DNA from: Planctomycetota bacterium
GTDB lineage: Bacteria > Planctomycetota > UBA8108 > UBA1146
Direction of reading: 5' to 3'
Length of the DNA stretch: 48,114 nt
Assembly: GCA_012960845.1 (NCBI GenBank)
Contig: DUAN01000016.1
Coordinates: forward strand, 1 to 48,114
Both the position numbers and the translations under genes were made by a program. The notes below the pieces were generated by a model that was given only the letters and a program-made list of their open reading frames with translations, had not been told where the DNA came from and searched no databases. Shown here one piece after another: positions 8,615 to 17,525 of this stretch (positions within the stretch are counted from its first letter, which is position 1; each line of letters opens with the position of its first letter).

Positions 8615-10206
8615 CAGTTTCCTTTCTTGTGGTCGCGAAGCCTGGGAATGATCCAGCCACTGACCGGTTCAAATCGGTTTTCAGCCAGATTGACCCTGAG
8701 GACATGGGAACCGAGTGCACCGACGTGCCGAGAAGGACTGAACGAGAGTGGCGGAGTCAACCCGGTCCGTAACTGCTGGATCTTCTCCAGTTTCTGGATG
8801 AAGAGATCTCTACTGAGTCTTCTTCCACACTTCTCGACAGCTTCCTGGACCAGTTTCACGGCGGAGAGCGCAGAACTCTGAACCGCAGGACTCTCGATCT
8901 TGAATCCGGTGTCCTTGGCAAGGTAGAGCAACCAGGTTAAATCCGATTTCCGACGATCTCGTTCCAGCACACTCGGAAATGAGATGTAGGTGCGCTCAGC
9001 CATCGATACAGGCAAGGAAAAGGCATCCCGTCCGAGCACGCTTCCAAGGGTGTAGATTTTCTTGGTCGAGTCGAGCACCTCAAGCCGCAGGGATAAGCGT
9101 GTTGTTTGCACACCTGAAGCGAGCACCACCACCGCTTCAGCGCCAGAATCCTCCAACGCCTGGGCGAGCAGGATCGGATCAAAGTGCCCCTCTGCCGGGA
9201 CCAGTTCCAGCACCGGTTCAGTTCCGAAGATGGCGAGTTGCTCCAGTACTCCACTACGAGCACCGTCGAAGGCAGGGTCAGACGCAACCACCAGCGCCAC
9301 CGGAGGTATCCGATCAGGAGTCTCGGTGCAGATGAACTCGACCAACGACCTGGACTGGTGGTAGTAACTGGGGAACAGATAATAAGTCCATGGAAAGGGA
9401 GGATCCTGCGGACTTGGGGTGATGGTGATGGGGCCGATCATCAGCAGTTTCTTTCGCGAGAGGATTTCATCGATCCCCTCGACCTCAGTCGGAAGGTGAC
9501 AACCGACCAGTGCGAAGATATCTTTCTCGCTGATTTTCTCGAACGCCCTCAGTGCTCCTTCTGGAGTCGACTCGCTATCCTCGATCACCCAATCGATGGA
9601 ACGGCCGTAGAGTCCCTCGGATCCGATTTGTTGCGACCACGCAAACAGGGCCGTACGAACACTCTCTCCCGAGCGACGATGCTGCCCTGTCAGAGGAAGT
9701 ACGGTACCGAGCCTCAACTTGTCATCCTTGACACCGGGATCGAAGACTTGCTCCCTTCCCAGAACTTTCAGATAGGCTTCCAGGTCGAGTAACTGCGAAG
9801 ATGACATCTTGTAGCGAGGCATTCCCGGATGGAGTTCGACTCCGTCAGGATCGACTCCTTCAACGATCGCCCTTCTCAACGACTCGTCGTCGAAGGCACT
9901 TCTCCTGCGCCCACTCAGTTCGACGGTGGCGGGTCGGGTCAGGTCTTGCCAGCGAATCGGCGGAGGGATCAGTCCCCCCTCACGAGTGCCTTTTCCGTCT
10001 TCACCGTGGCAAGAACTGCATGGGAAAGAGGTCGCGGGCAGTTCCAGGTCCGCGTTGGCCAGCAGCAGCCTGATCTCAGGCCCGGCGGTCTTACCGGTGA
10101 GATAGATCTCCCCACCACGCATCGCACTGGTCGGTTGCGGTCCTTCAGGACCATCGCTCCCGGTGAGGAGGCTCAACATCAGAGTGAGCCATAACGCCAC
10201 GATCAC
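8614..10206 (-). CDS. Cytochrome c domain fused to a branched-chain-amino-acid-type periplasmic binding protein
   Basis: A 530-residue exported fusion. The chosen start is GTG 10206, which forms a GTGA overlap with the upstream stop and gives a good signal sequence (VIVALWLTLMLSLL). A longer frame reading back to 10326 would overlap the upstream gene by 124 bp and is rejected. Residues about 30-150 are a small cytochrome c with the haem motif C63-S-S-C66-H67 and a likely axial methionine at M129 (HPGMPRY). Residues about 164-520 resemble the Peripla_BP_6/LivK family (LRLGTVLPLTGQHRRSGESV). No permease or ATPase is nearby, so transport is doubtful. Known PQQ-alcohol-oxidation clusters pair LivK-like and beta-propeller proteins, which makes a redox or ligand-sensing role plausible (inference). 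Confidence 0.85.
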   Translation of the reverse strand: MIVALWLTLMLSLLTGSDGPEGPQPTSAMRGGEIYLTGKTAGPEIRLLLANADLELPATSFPCSSCHGEDGKGTREGGLIPPPIRWQDLTRPATVELSGRRRSAFDDESLRRAIVEGVDPDGVELHPGMPRYKMSSSQLLDLEAYLKVLGREQVFDPGVKDDKLRLGTVLPLTGQHRRSGESVRTALFAWSQQIGSEGLYGRSIDWVIEDSESTPEGALRAFEKISEKDIFALVGCHLPTEVEGIDEILSRKKLLMIGPITITPSPQDPPFPWTYYLFPSYYHQSRSLVEFICTETPDRIPPVALVVASDPAFDGARSGVLEQLAIFGTEPVLELVPAEGHFDPILLAQALEDSGAEAVVVLASGVQTTRLSLRLEVLDSTKKIYTLGSVLGRDAFSLPVSMAERTYISFPSVLERDRRKSDLTWLLYLAKDTGFKIESPAVQSSALSAVKLVQEAVEKCGRRLSRDLFIQKLEKIQQLRTGLTPPLSFSPSRHVGALGSHVLRVNLAENRFEPVSGWIIPRLRDHKKGN

Positions 10207-12167
10207 TTTTTCGTTCCCGGGTACACGGGGATCTCGAACAGAGGAGAATCCCTGAAAGTCAGGCCACGGCTCTCTACCTGGACCAACAATCCAAATCGGA
10301 GTTGCTCCGGGAATGAACCGAGGCACTGGTATATTCCATCGCCCTCGGGCTTTGCCGCCAATCGCTCCTGGAAGGAACCATCGAGGGGAAATAGCATCAC
10401 TTGAACATCTCCAAGATCGTCGACCGGGTCACCCGTTTCTGAATCGGTGACCACCACTCTCAGTGACACTTGATCTCCAGCGCGAATTTTGTCCTCTGGC
10501 TCAAGAAATTTGACGCCTACAGGAGTGACGACCTCGAGCACAGGAATCTGTTCGTCTCGTTTCACTTCCACCTCGAAGCCGACCAATGCTCTGGGTTGAT
10601 CGAGCAGGAAAGGAATATCGAGTATCCCCGGTCGATCGAATCGAACATAGGTCGAGTATTCTCCAGGACCCGATTCTTGAAGCGATCGATCCATCACCAG
10701 TACTCCGCGAGGGATTCTCTTGTAGGTCTGGAAGTTACCCATCGATGCCATCATTCCCTCGACATAGTAGTAGATCAGTTTGTCGGCAGAGTTCCCCACG
10801 AACATCGAATTCCCCTCGGGTGTCGGTGCCAACAACGAGGTGATCTGTCTTCCTGCGGAAGTACTATCCATCGAATTGCGTCCGATCCCCAGTTCTGTCA
10901 CGACCAGTTCATTGCGAGCGAGGCGATTCAGGTCGACCAGGATGATGTTGGCACGCTGGGTGTCGTGAATGTAAGCGAAGGAAGAGGTACAGATGACACG
11001 GTCAGGCGCGAGCGCAGTGGTGATCGTGTCGACCAGTTTCTTCGAAGCGGTGTCGAGGATTGCCACCTCGCCTTCGCTGGGACTGGCGAGAAAGGCGAAA
11101 CGCCCCGTTGGGTCGACCGAGACATCGACCACTCCCCTGGGGATCTCCAGGCTTCGGGTCACCTGGGCACGTTCAGGGTCCACCACTCTCAGTCGATTCT
11201 CGTTGGCGCAGGCAATCAAGAAACGAGCCGCCAGGGGCGCATACTGGAGAGCGAGAGGGGTCTTCCCCACCTCGATCGTACGGACCCGTGATCGATCATT
11301 CAGATCGACGATGGTGACGGTCCCATCTTCGGTATTGGTCGCTGCTAGCCAGTTCGAATCGGGATCGACCGCCGTGACATGACGTCCTTTTCCCAGCGCA
11401 ATCCTCGGACCCTCTTCGAGCGAGGTCAGATCGATGGAAGCCAGCTGGTCAGTCCCGTCGAGAGAAACCCATGCGATCTCATGATTCTCCTGAATCAATA
11501 CCTTGACCGGCTCGGTTCCCTCCCCGAATTCGATTTTCTTTTCGATCTGAGCACGAGTCAAATCAATGACCAGCAGTTGACCTTCATCCGGCAAGGTCAC
11601 CAGGAGTTTTTCATGGATCTCGTCGATTGCCCAGTCGACCGGATCTCCAGGGATTCCAATCAGGTTACGAAGTTTGGTGATGCTAAAGGAAATCTGCGGA
11701 TCGATGATGGAGATGGAGCGATCGCCATTGAGTACCAGCAAGTAGTACTTGTTGAGATCATGATCCGCTGGGACGCTGATCAATCCTCCGAGAAATTTCT
11801 TAACCAGTTCCTTCAATTGCTCTTTGTTCGGTGGAAATTTTCCCTCGCGCCCATGCATCCAGCTGAGCGGATGCAATCCGGTCAATGGCTCTCCTGAGTT
11901 GGCATCGCGAATTGTGTAGGTCACCCTGGCATCGACTCCCTGACGAAGTTCGGTGGCTCCATCCAACGGTTCGATCTCGAGTTGGATCCGCAGCCCCTCG
12001 ACGACCTGTTCCTGGATCAGCGAATCCCCCTGCTGCGATTCCACGGATTGCTCGCCGAGAATTGGCGATGAGACGGAAACGGTATCGAACGGGAGCCCCG
12101 CAAGCAGGAGTATCCAGAAGATGAAGTGCAGCGGTTGGGGCCGCCACTGGGTGTGATCATTCGACAT
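10203..12167 (-). CDS. Exported YVTN/YncE-like beta-propeller protein, first gene of a three-gene operon
   Basis: A 654-residue protein. The start is ATG 12167, preceded by a strong RBS (GGAGGA, about 5 bases away). An upstream ATG at 12245 lacks one and would add 26 residues. A signal anchor is visible near residues 16-32 (PLHFIFWILLLAGLPF). Residues about 135-440 carry beta-propeller repeats typical of YVTN/cytochrome-D1-like proteins: ISIIDPQ, LLVIDLT, LASIDLT, VTIVDLN, LRVVDPE, VAILDTA, IILVDLN. The C-terminal 150 residues look like beta-sandwich domains. The stop overlaps the next start (GTGA) and that gene overlaps the third (TGATG), so the three are probably co-translated. Beta-propeller proteins accompany periplasmic PQQ-dependent oxidation systems (family knowledge); no dehydrogenase is in the window. 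Function unknown. Confidence 0.8.
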   Translation of the reverse strand: MSNDHTQWRPQPLHFIFWILLLAGLPFDTVSVSSPILGEQSVESQQGDSLIQEQVVEGLRIQLEIEPLDGATELRQGVDARVTYTIRDANSGEPLTGLHPLSWMHGREGKFPPNKEQLKELVKKFLGGLISVPADHDLNKYYLLVLNGDRSISIIDPQISFSITKLRNLIGIPGDPVDWAIDEIHEKLLVTLPDEGQLLVIDLTRAQIEKKIEFGEGTEPVKVLIQENHEIAWVSLDGTDQLASIDLTSLEEGPRIALGKGRHVTAVDPDSNWLAATNTEDGTVTIVDLNDRSRVRTIEVGKTPLALQYAPLAARFLIACANENRLRVVDPERAQVTRSLEIPRGVVDVSVDPTGRFAFLASPSEGEVAILDTASKKLVDTITTALAPDRVICTSSFAYIHDTQRANIILVDLNRLARNELVVTELGIGRNSMDSTSAGRQITSLLAPTPEGNSMFVGNSADKLIYYYVEGMMASMGNFQTYKRIPRGVLVMDRSLQESGPGEYSTYVRFDRPGILDIPFLLDQPRALVGFEVEVKRDEQIPVLEVVTPVGVKFLEPEDKIRAGDQVSLRVVVTDSETGDPVDDLGDVQVMLFPLDGSFQERLAAKPEGDGIYQCLGSFPEQLRFGLLVQVESRGLTFRDSPLFEIPVYPGTKK

Positions 12168-12225
12168 CGGATCCTCCGGGAGGAATGGGATTAACAATAC
12201 CCGATGTAAGTTTACAACACCCCCG

Positions 12226-12240
12226 GCAAGACCACTACCT
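12226..12240 (-). promoter_or_regulatory. Weak sigma-54-like -24/-12 element upstream of the propeller operon
   Basis: On the minus strand the 84-bp gap between the subtilisin stop and the propeller start reads AGGTAGTGGTCTTGCC. It has GG and GC exactly ten bases apart and an intact TTGC, but the TGGCAC half is poor. Initiation would give a leader of about 47 bases. A chance match is quite possible; it is listed because the window also holds a stronger site and an NtrC-type activator. Confidence 0.2.
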
Positions 12241-12251
12241 CCCACCCCGAA

Positions 12252-15200
12252 TCAGGGGCAATTTGCCGCTCCCACACAGCCCAGAGTGTCACGGGTTGGA
12301 TCGGCTCCGCAACCAGGGAATGGAGCGGTTGGAGGGGTTCCGGTGCCAAAAATTGCCGCCAAGCCCGAAACTACGTCGGCCAGGTTGACCGCAGAATCGT
12401 CGTTAACATCCAGCGCTGAGAGACAGTTTACGGATCCATTGCCGAACAGCACCTCCAGCGACAGTACCGGGTCCGAAATATCGAACGATCCATCGTTATT
12501 TCCGTCTCCTCGGACGAACTGAGGCAGGGCGACCACCACGATGTACCCGACCCGGTTGAGCACGCTGGTTCCGCCAGGTCCGGTGACACTCAGTGAGACG
12601 TCGTAGTTGCCTGCGTTGGCATAACTGTGGCTCGGGTTCTGTAGCGTCGAGCTGGTGCCATCGCCGAAGGTCCAGCTCCAGCTGCTGACAGGACCACCAC
12701 TGGAGATGTCGCTGAAGTCCACCGTCATCCCGACGGTACCACTGGTCGGAGTGCCGGAGAAATCAGCGATCGGTGCCAACTCTGCCACGGTGATGTAACC
12801 GAGACGAGCGAAGCTGTCACTGCCGCCCGGTCCGGTGACGCTCAGCGAGACATCGTAGCTGCCGGCGGTCGCGTAACTGTGACTCGGGTTCTGTAGTGTC
12901 GAAGTGGTGCCATCACCGAAGGTCCAGCTCCAGCTACTGACAGGGCCACCGCTGGAAATGCCACTGAAGACCACCGTCATCCCGACGGTACCACTGGTCG
13001 GAGTACCGGAGAAATCAGCGATCGGTGCCAACTCTGCCACGGTGATGTAACCGAGACGAGCGAAGCTGTCACTGCCGCCCGGTCCGGTGACACTGAGCGA
13101 GACATCGTAGCTGCCGGCGGTCGCGTAACTGTGACTCGGGTGCTGTAGTGTCGAGCTGGTGCCATCGCCGAAGGTCCAGCTCCAGCTGCTGACGGTACCA
13201 CCGGTGGAGTTATCGCTGAAGACCACCGTCATTCCGACGGTACCACTGGTCGGAGTGCCGGAGAAGTCCGACACGGGAGCCGGCTCATCGACAGTGATCA
13301 AGACACTGGTGGAGTGGCTCCCCCCTGGTCCTGTCACCAGCAACACCACGGAGAAACTACCGGCACTCTGGAACAGATGCAGCGGGCTCGGATCAATCGA
13401 TGAGGTTGCGTCACCAAAATCCCATGCCCAGCTATCGATGGAGCCGGTACTGCTATCGGTGAACTGTACCTCCAGAGGAGCGATTCCGCTGACGACCGAG
13501 GTCGAGAAACTGGCGACCGGTGGAGGTGTCGGAGAATCCACCACCACCGCACAACTGACCGACGGCCCCGAAGCACCACCTACCGTCGCGGTGAATGCAT
13601 AGATGGGAGTGCCCGCAGGAGCTGTGGAATCGAGATAACTGGATGTTGCAGCCGTGACCGTATCGAGCAGTACTCCATCTCTGGTGATGGATATGGAGGT
13701 CGCTCCCACCGGCGAAGTCCAGTCGAGTTGTGCGGTCAAGGGTTGATTGCTGACACAAGTAAGACCTGTGATGGGCCCTGGCGGAATGGTCACATCGCAA
13801 GTGGTATCGGGAGAACTCAATCCACCACTGATCGATCGGAGTGCGTAATTTCGGATGCCGGTCGGTGTTCCTGTTTCCTGATAAAAACCGGTCAGAGCCG
13901 GCACTGTGCTGACCAGTACTCCGTCACGACGGATCTCGACCGCATCGATCCCGGCTCCCTCGGTCCAGAACAACGTGATGGTGCCACCACTGTATGAGCA
14001 GGACAGACCGGAGATCGGCTCCGGCGGATTGGTGGCAGTACAGAGCGTCTCTGAACTGGAACTACCACCGAAAACGCCAGTGACTCCATATTCAAAGATG
14101 CCGGTCCCCGAAGAATCGGCATGGGAAGTTACCGTTCCCGACAACAAGGCGATCTGGACTCCATCTCGAGTCACCAGGATCTGGTTGTAGGACTCACTGT
14201 TGGTCCACTGCAGGCTCACCACACCGGATGTCGAGGCACAGGTCATGGCAGTGGGAGCAGCCGGAGCGACCGATACAGAACAGTTTGCGTTGGCAGAAAG
14301 CAATCCAGAAATGGATCCGCGAATCGCATAATCATGGATACCACTGCCCGGAATATCTGTGGTCGAAGTGGCAGTACCGGCCAGCGACTGGATCGAGACG
14401 CCATTGCGTAGCAGTTCGATGGAATCGTAGGCCTCGGCATTGACCCAGGTCATGTTGACCTGGGTTGCGACCCGGGTGCAACTGAAGGACGTGATCGCTT
14501 GAGGATCGAAACTCAGGCCACACCCTACCGGCACGCTGTTGAATCCTCCGACCACTCCCTGCAACAGATACTGATGGACTCCACCCCCCGGGGCAGAATC
14601 GACATGAGAAGTGACGGTTCCGCCCAGCAGGGCGATCACTTGACCATCGCGAATCAGCTCGATGCTTTCATAGACCTCACCGTTGGTCCACGAGATGGAC
14701 GCGCCACCTCCTTGGTTGACGCAGTTCAAGCCGGAAGGCGAAGCAGGATCGATGCCAAAGTTACATGAGGTTGCGGTGGATAAATCGACACCCACCACTG
14801 CCACCACGTCGACAGAATGTCCACCGCTGACAAGGCCAGTGAGGGTGGTGCCGGTCGAGGATCCGGCCAGCAGCTGGGGCGTTCCTCCATCGATGGTCAC
14901 CTCGATCGAATCCCACCCACCGGCATTGGTCCAGGTCAGGGTTGCTGAGTTACCACCGGGCGAACAGACCAGATCTGCAGGCGCGATGATCGATCCTGTC
15001 AGGCAGTTGATGATGGCTTCGACCAGTTGCAAGTGCGTCGATGTCGCTTCTGCCAGTCCGCCGATTTCAAAGGAGCTACCGAAGGTGATATAACCGCCCG
15101 AATCTCGAAAGACCGAGATGTCGATGGCAGGTGTTAGATTCGACTGCACCACTGCCGAACCGACCGCTGCAGAGAGCCGATCGACCCACGTGTTCTCTCC

Positions 15201-17525
15201 GATGTAACTGAAGGAGATCCCCGACAGGTCACATCCGGCACCGTTGAGTCCGTCGATCTGGCCAAGAGCATCCACCGAGGATCCATCGGAGAGCGCAGTG
15301 ATCCCGAATCGGGCATGGACAGGAGTCTGGGTATCGAAGAACCAGGTGTCTCCTCCCTCGAGGAATAGCGCATTACCGCCGATCCCGTTGGTCAGATAGG
15401 TCTCGAGGATCGCGGATTCGGTCGTGGTCAATTGATGGTTGTTGGGATACATCCCCAGTTGAACCCAGATTCGATCGAGTCGATCGAGGTCTGGTATGGC
15501 TGAGATGGAACCGACAGTCACGATACTCCTGCCAGAAGCCGCCAGAGCGTTGACGAGAGCCGTTCCCGAATCGGTGGTTCCCGTTTCCGGCGCCCAGACC
15601 AGATCACGAATGTTCCCGAGCAGGAAAATGCTACAGGACGCGGACAAACTGAGGGTTCCGCCAGACACTCCCTGAATCTCCCAGGTGTGCTGACCGATGG
15701 GGACCGATAGATCGAGGTATCCGGTGGAGTTTCCGGCGACCGTGGCCAGCAATACTCCATCGCGACTGACCCGAACTTCGTCGTAGGCCTCACCATTGGT
15801 CCAACTGACCTGGACCCCGATCGGTTGCTCGGTACAGGTCGCGGCACTGGGACCGATGGGCCCGCCCAGCGTCGCCAACATGTTGGCGAGATTGATCCGC
15901 CCGAAACCGAAGTTGTTGTCGAAGCCCGGCGTATCAACTGCTGGAGGACCGACCTGGTCGTCGCTGCTGGTCTCGAGAATGGTCCGCACCTGTGTCGCAG
16001 TCAGGTTCCCGTTCTGAGCGAGCAGGACCGCCAGTGCACCAGCGGTCACCGGGGTTGCGGAAGATGTTCCGTTGAAGTTGGCCACGTAATCGGCAGTGGC
16101 TCCGGTCGTCACGTAGCCGCCGGCCCCCGAGATGTCGGTGGTCACCATCAGTACTCCGGGAGCCACGACCGTTTGCTGGGTGCCGAAGTTCGATCCCCAC
16201 CAGTCCTCTCCGTCACAGGAAGCGGGATTCTTGCGCTCATCGCAGGGACTGCTGGCGCCGACGGCGATCGCCTGGGTGTAGGCTGCCGGGAAGGAAACCC
16301 CGGCATTATCGTTGCCGCTGGCAAAGACCAGGATGCAACCCAGTCCAGCTCGACCGGTATCGAGTGCGTACTGGAGGGTGTCCTGCTCTGCAGTAGAGGG
16401 TGCTCCTCCGCCCCATGAGTTGGAGAGGATGTCGGAGCCATTGTCGGTCGCCCAGGTGAGGGCATCGATGATCCAGGCGTTCTCGGTCCAATGATTGCCG
16501 AACCCGAGACGAACCGGTTGAATCTCGGCGGTCCATGCCACTCCCGAGATCCCCAGGCCATTGTTCCCGATGCCAGCCGCCAATCCGGCGCAGGCGGTGC
16601 CGTGGCCATCGGTGGAGGCACAGTTTCCCGGTACCCCTGCTGGGCTGACCTGATTGGTCGAGTCGTGTCCTGCAACGATATTCGCGGCGAGGTCCTCATG
16701 AAACACATCGACTCCCTCGTCGATGATCGCGACCCTCACCGAAAGTGAGCCCGTCTGGACGCCCCAGGCATCGGCAGCATTGATGTCAACCCCGAGATTC
16801 CCCGCCTGACCGGTGTTCTGAAGGTGCCACTGCGATCCGAAAAAGGTGTCATTGGGCACCGCCATCGCGGGCAGATGAAGGATGAAGTTGGGACTCGCCG
16901 ATATCACTCCGGAGACATCTAGCAGGCGCTGGATCCGCTCCTCGATCAACCTCGGGGCACCATCGAAGGAAAGCTGGAGCAATGGAGATCCCGAGGGGAA
17001 CTCACGGATCAACTGAAGATCTGGAATCGCCACGATTCGATCGATGACGGACAAGTCAGTGGGATCGAGGGTGACCAGAATTTCGGGACGAGGAATATGG
17101 AGCCGACCCTGGAAATCGAGACAGGGAGAGGCCCAACCTCCCGGTAATTGATCGAGCAATCGCAGAATCCGACTCGCCTCACCGGAAGGAGTCTGGACCA
17201 GCAGCAATCCCTGGTACGGGGTCCCCTCGATGGCATCGGATGTGAGATGGATCTGGAGATCCGCCAGATACTGATGTATCTGAGTTTCAGGCTGCTCCGA
17301 TTGCGGCAGATAGACGGCGATCTGACTCTCTCGCACCTCGAGTTTGACACGCTCCTCTCCCCACATGTAGGAAAAGGTCGAGGAAGTGGTCACTGGAAGC
17401 GTACCTCTGGGAGTTTTGACGATTCCTTGTGACTCGACTGTAGTGTTCACGACAATTGTCAGGAAAAGTCCCAGCAACAAAGAAGCCCGATTCGGTCTCA
17501 GGAAGGACTGAAAATCACACCGCAT
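12252..17525 (-). CDS. Very large secreted subtilisin-like serine protease (S8) with FnIII-like, PKD and dockerin-like domains
   Basis: A 1757-residue secreted protease. The start ATG 17525 is chosen because it yields a basic then hydrophobic signal peptide (RASLLLGLFLTIVVN); its RBS is weak and the frame extends upstream to 17678. After a propeptide-like region (about 35-215) the S8 domain carries the triad D269 (IIDEGVDV), H308 (DGHGTACAG) and S488 (NGTSSATP), with oxyanion N405. Then come one FnIII-like module, an inserted domain of about 210 residues reminiscent of amidotransferase folds (LEGGDTWFFD), six more FnIII-like modules each bracketed by two cysteines, four PKD domains (the last three nearly identical) and a double dockerin-like module ending in DPTRDTLGC plus nine residues. 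Likely an extracellular or surface protein-degrading enzyme. It may share transcripts with the operon 84 bp downstream. Confidence 0.92.
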   Translation of the reverse strand: MRCDFQSFLRPNRASLLLGLFLTIVVNTTVESQGIVKTPRGTLPVTTSSTFSYMWGEERVKLEVRESQIAVYLPQSEQPETQIHQYLADLQIHLTSDAIEGTPYQGLLLVQTPSGEASRILRLLDQLPGGWASPCLDFQGRLHIPRPEILVTLDPTDLSVIDRIVAIPDLQLIREFPSGSPLLQLSFDGAPRLIEERIQRLLDVSGVISASPNFILHLPAMAVPNDTFFGSQWHLQNTGQAGNLGVDINAADAWGVQTGSLSVRVAIIDEGVDVFHEDLAANIVAGHDSTNQVSPAGVPGNCASTDGHGTACAGLAAGIGNNGLGISGVAWTAEIQPVRLGFGNHWTENAWIIDALTWATDNGSDILSNSWGGGAPSTAEQDTLQYALDTGRAGLGCILVFASGNDNAGVSFPAAYTQAIAVGASSPCDERKNPASCDGEDWWGSNFGTQQTVVAPGVLMVTTDISGAGGYVTTGATADYVANFNGTSSATPVTAGALAVLLAQNGNLTATQVRTILETSSDDQVGPPAVDTPGFDNNFGFGRINLANMLATLGGPIGPSAATCTEQPIGVQVSWTNGEAYDEVRVSRDGVLLATVAGNSTGYLDLSVPIGQHTWEIQGVSGGTLSLSASCSIFLLGNIRDLVWAPETGTTDSGTALVNALAASGRSIVTVGSISAIPDLDRLDRIWVQLGMYPNNHQLTTTESAILETYLTNGIGGNALFLEGGDTWFFDTQTPVHARFGITALSDGSSVDALGQIDGLNGAGCDLSGISFSYIGENTWVDRLSAAVGSAVVQSNLTPAIDISVFRDSGGYITFGSSFEIGGLAEATSTHLQLVEAIINCLTGSIIAPADLVCSPGGNSATLTWTNAGGWDSIEVTIDGGTPQLLAGSSTGTTLTGLVSGGHSVDVVAVVGVDLSTATSCNFGIDPASPSGLNCVNQGGGASISWTNGEVYESIELIRDGQVIALLGGTVTSHVDSAPGGGVHQYLLQGVVGGFNSVPVGCGLSFDPQAITSFSCTRVATQVNMTWVNAEAYDSIELLRNGVSIQSLAGTATSTTDIPGSGIHDYAIRGSISGLLSANANCSVSVAPAAPTAMTCASTSGVVSLQWTNSESYNQILVTRDGVQIALLSGTVTSHADSSGTGIFEYGVTGVFGGSSSSETLCTATNPPEPISGLSCSYSGGTITLFWTEGAGIDAVEIRRDGVLVSTVPALTGFYQETGTPTGIRNYALRSISGGLSSPDTTCDVTIPPGPITGLTCVSNQPLTAQLDWTSPVGATSISITRDGVLLDTVTAATSSYLDSTAPAGTPIYAFTATVGGASGPSVSCAVVVDSPTPPPVASFSTSVVSGIAPLEVQFTDSSTGSIDSWAWDFGDATSSIDPSPLHLFQSAGSFSVVLLVTGPGGSHSTSVLITVDEPAPVSDFSGTPTSGTVGMTVVFSDNSTGGTVSSWSWTFGDGTSSTLQHPSHSYATAGSYDVSLSVTGPGGSDSFARLGYITVAELAPIADFSGTPTSGTVGMTVVFSGISSGGPVSSWSWTFGDGTTSTLQNPSHSYATAGSYDVSLSVTGPGGSDSFARLGYITVAELAPIADFSGTPTSGTVGMTVDFSDISSGGPVSSWSWTFGDGTSSTLQNPSHSYANAGNYDVSLSVTGPGGTSVLNRVGYIVVVALPQFVRGDGNNDGSFDISDPVLSLEVLFGNGSVNCLSALDVNDDSAVNLADVVSGLAAIFGTGTPPTAPFPGCGADPTRDTLGCVGAANCP
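12540..13285 (-). repeat. Three tandem 252-bp near-identical PKD-coding repeats
   Basis: Inside the subtilisin gene the same sequence recurs with a period of exactly 252 bp (84 codons). For example, CGACGGTACCACTGGTCGG starts at 12731, 12983 and 13235. The three PKD domains they encode differ at only a few residues. A fourth, more diverged PKD domain lies next to them (about 13290-13540). High DNA identity suggests recent duplication or gene conversion and makes the stretch prone to copy-number change and to assembly collapse. Confidence 0.9.

Noticed and set aside
10207-10326. Longer N-terminus for the cytochrome/binding-protein fusion
   Set aside because: It would overlap the propeller gene by 124 bp and bury the signal sequence; GTG 10206 gives a four-base overlap and a proper signal peptide.
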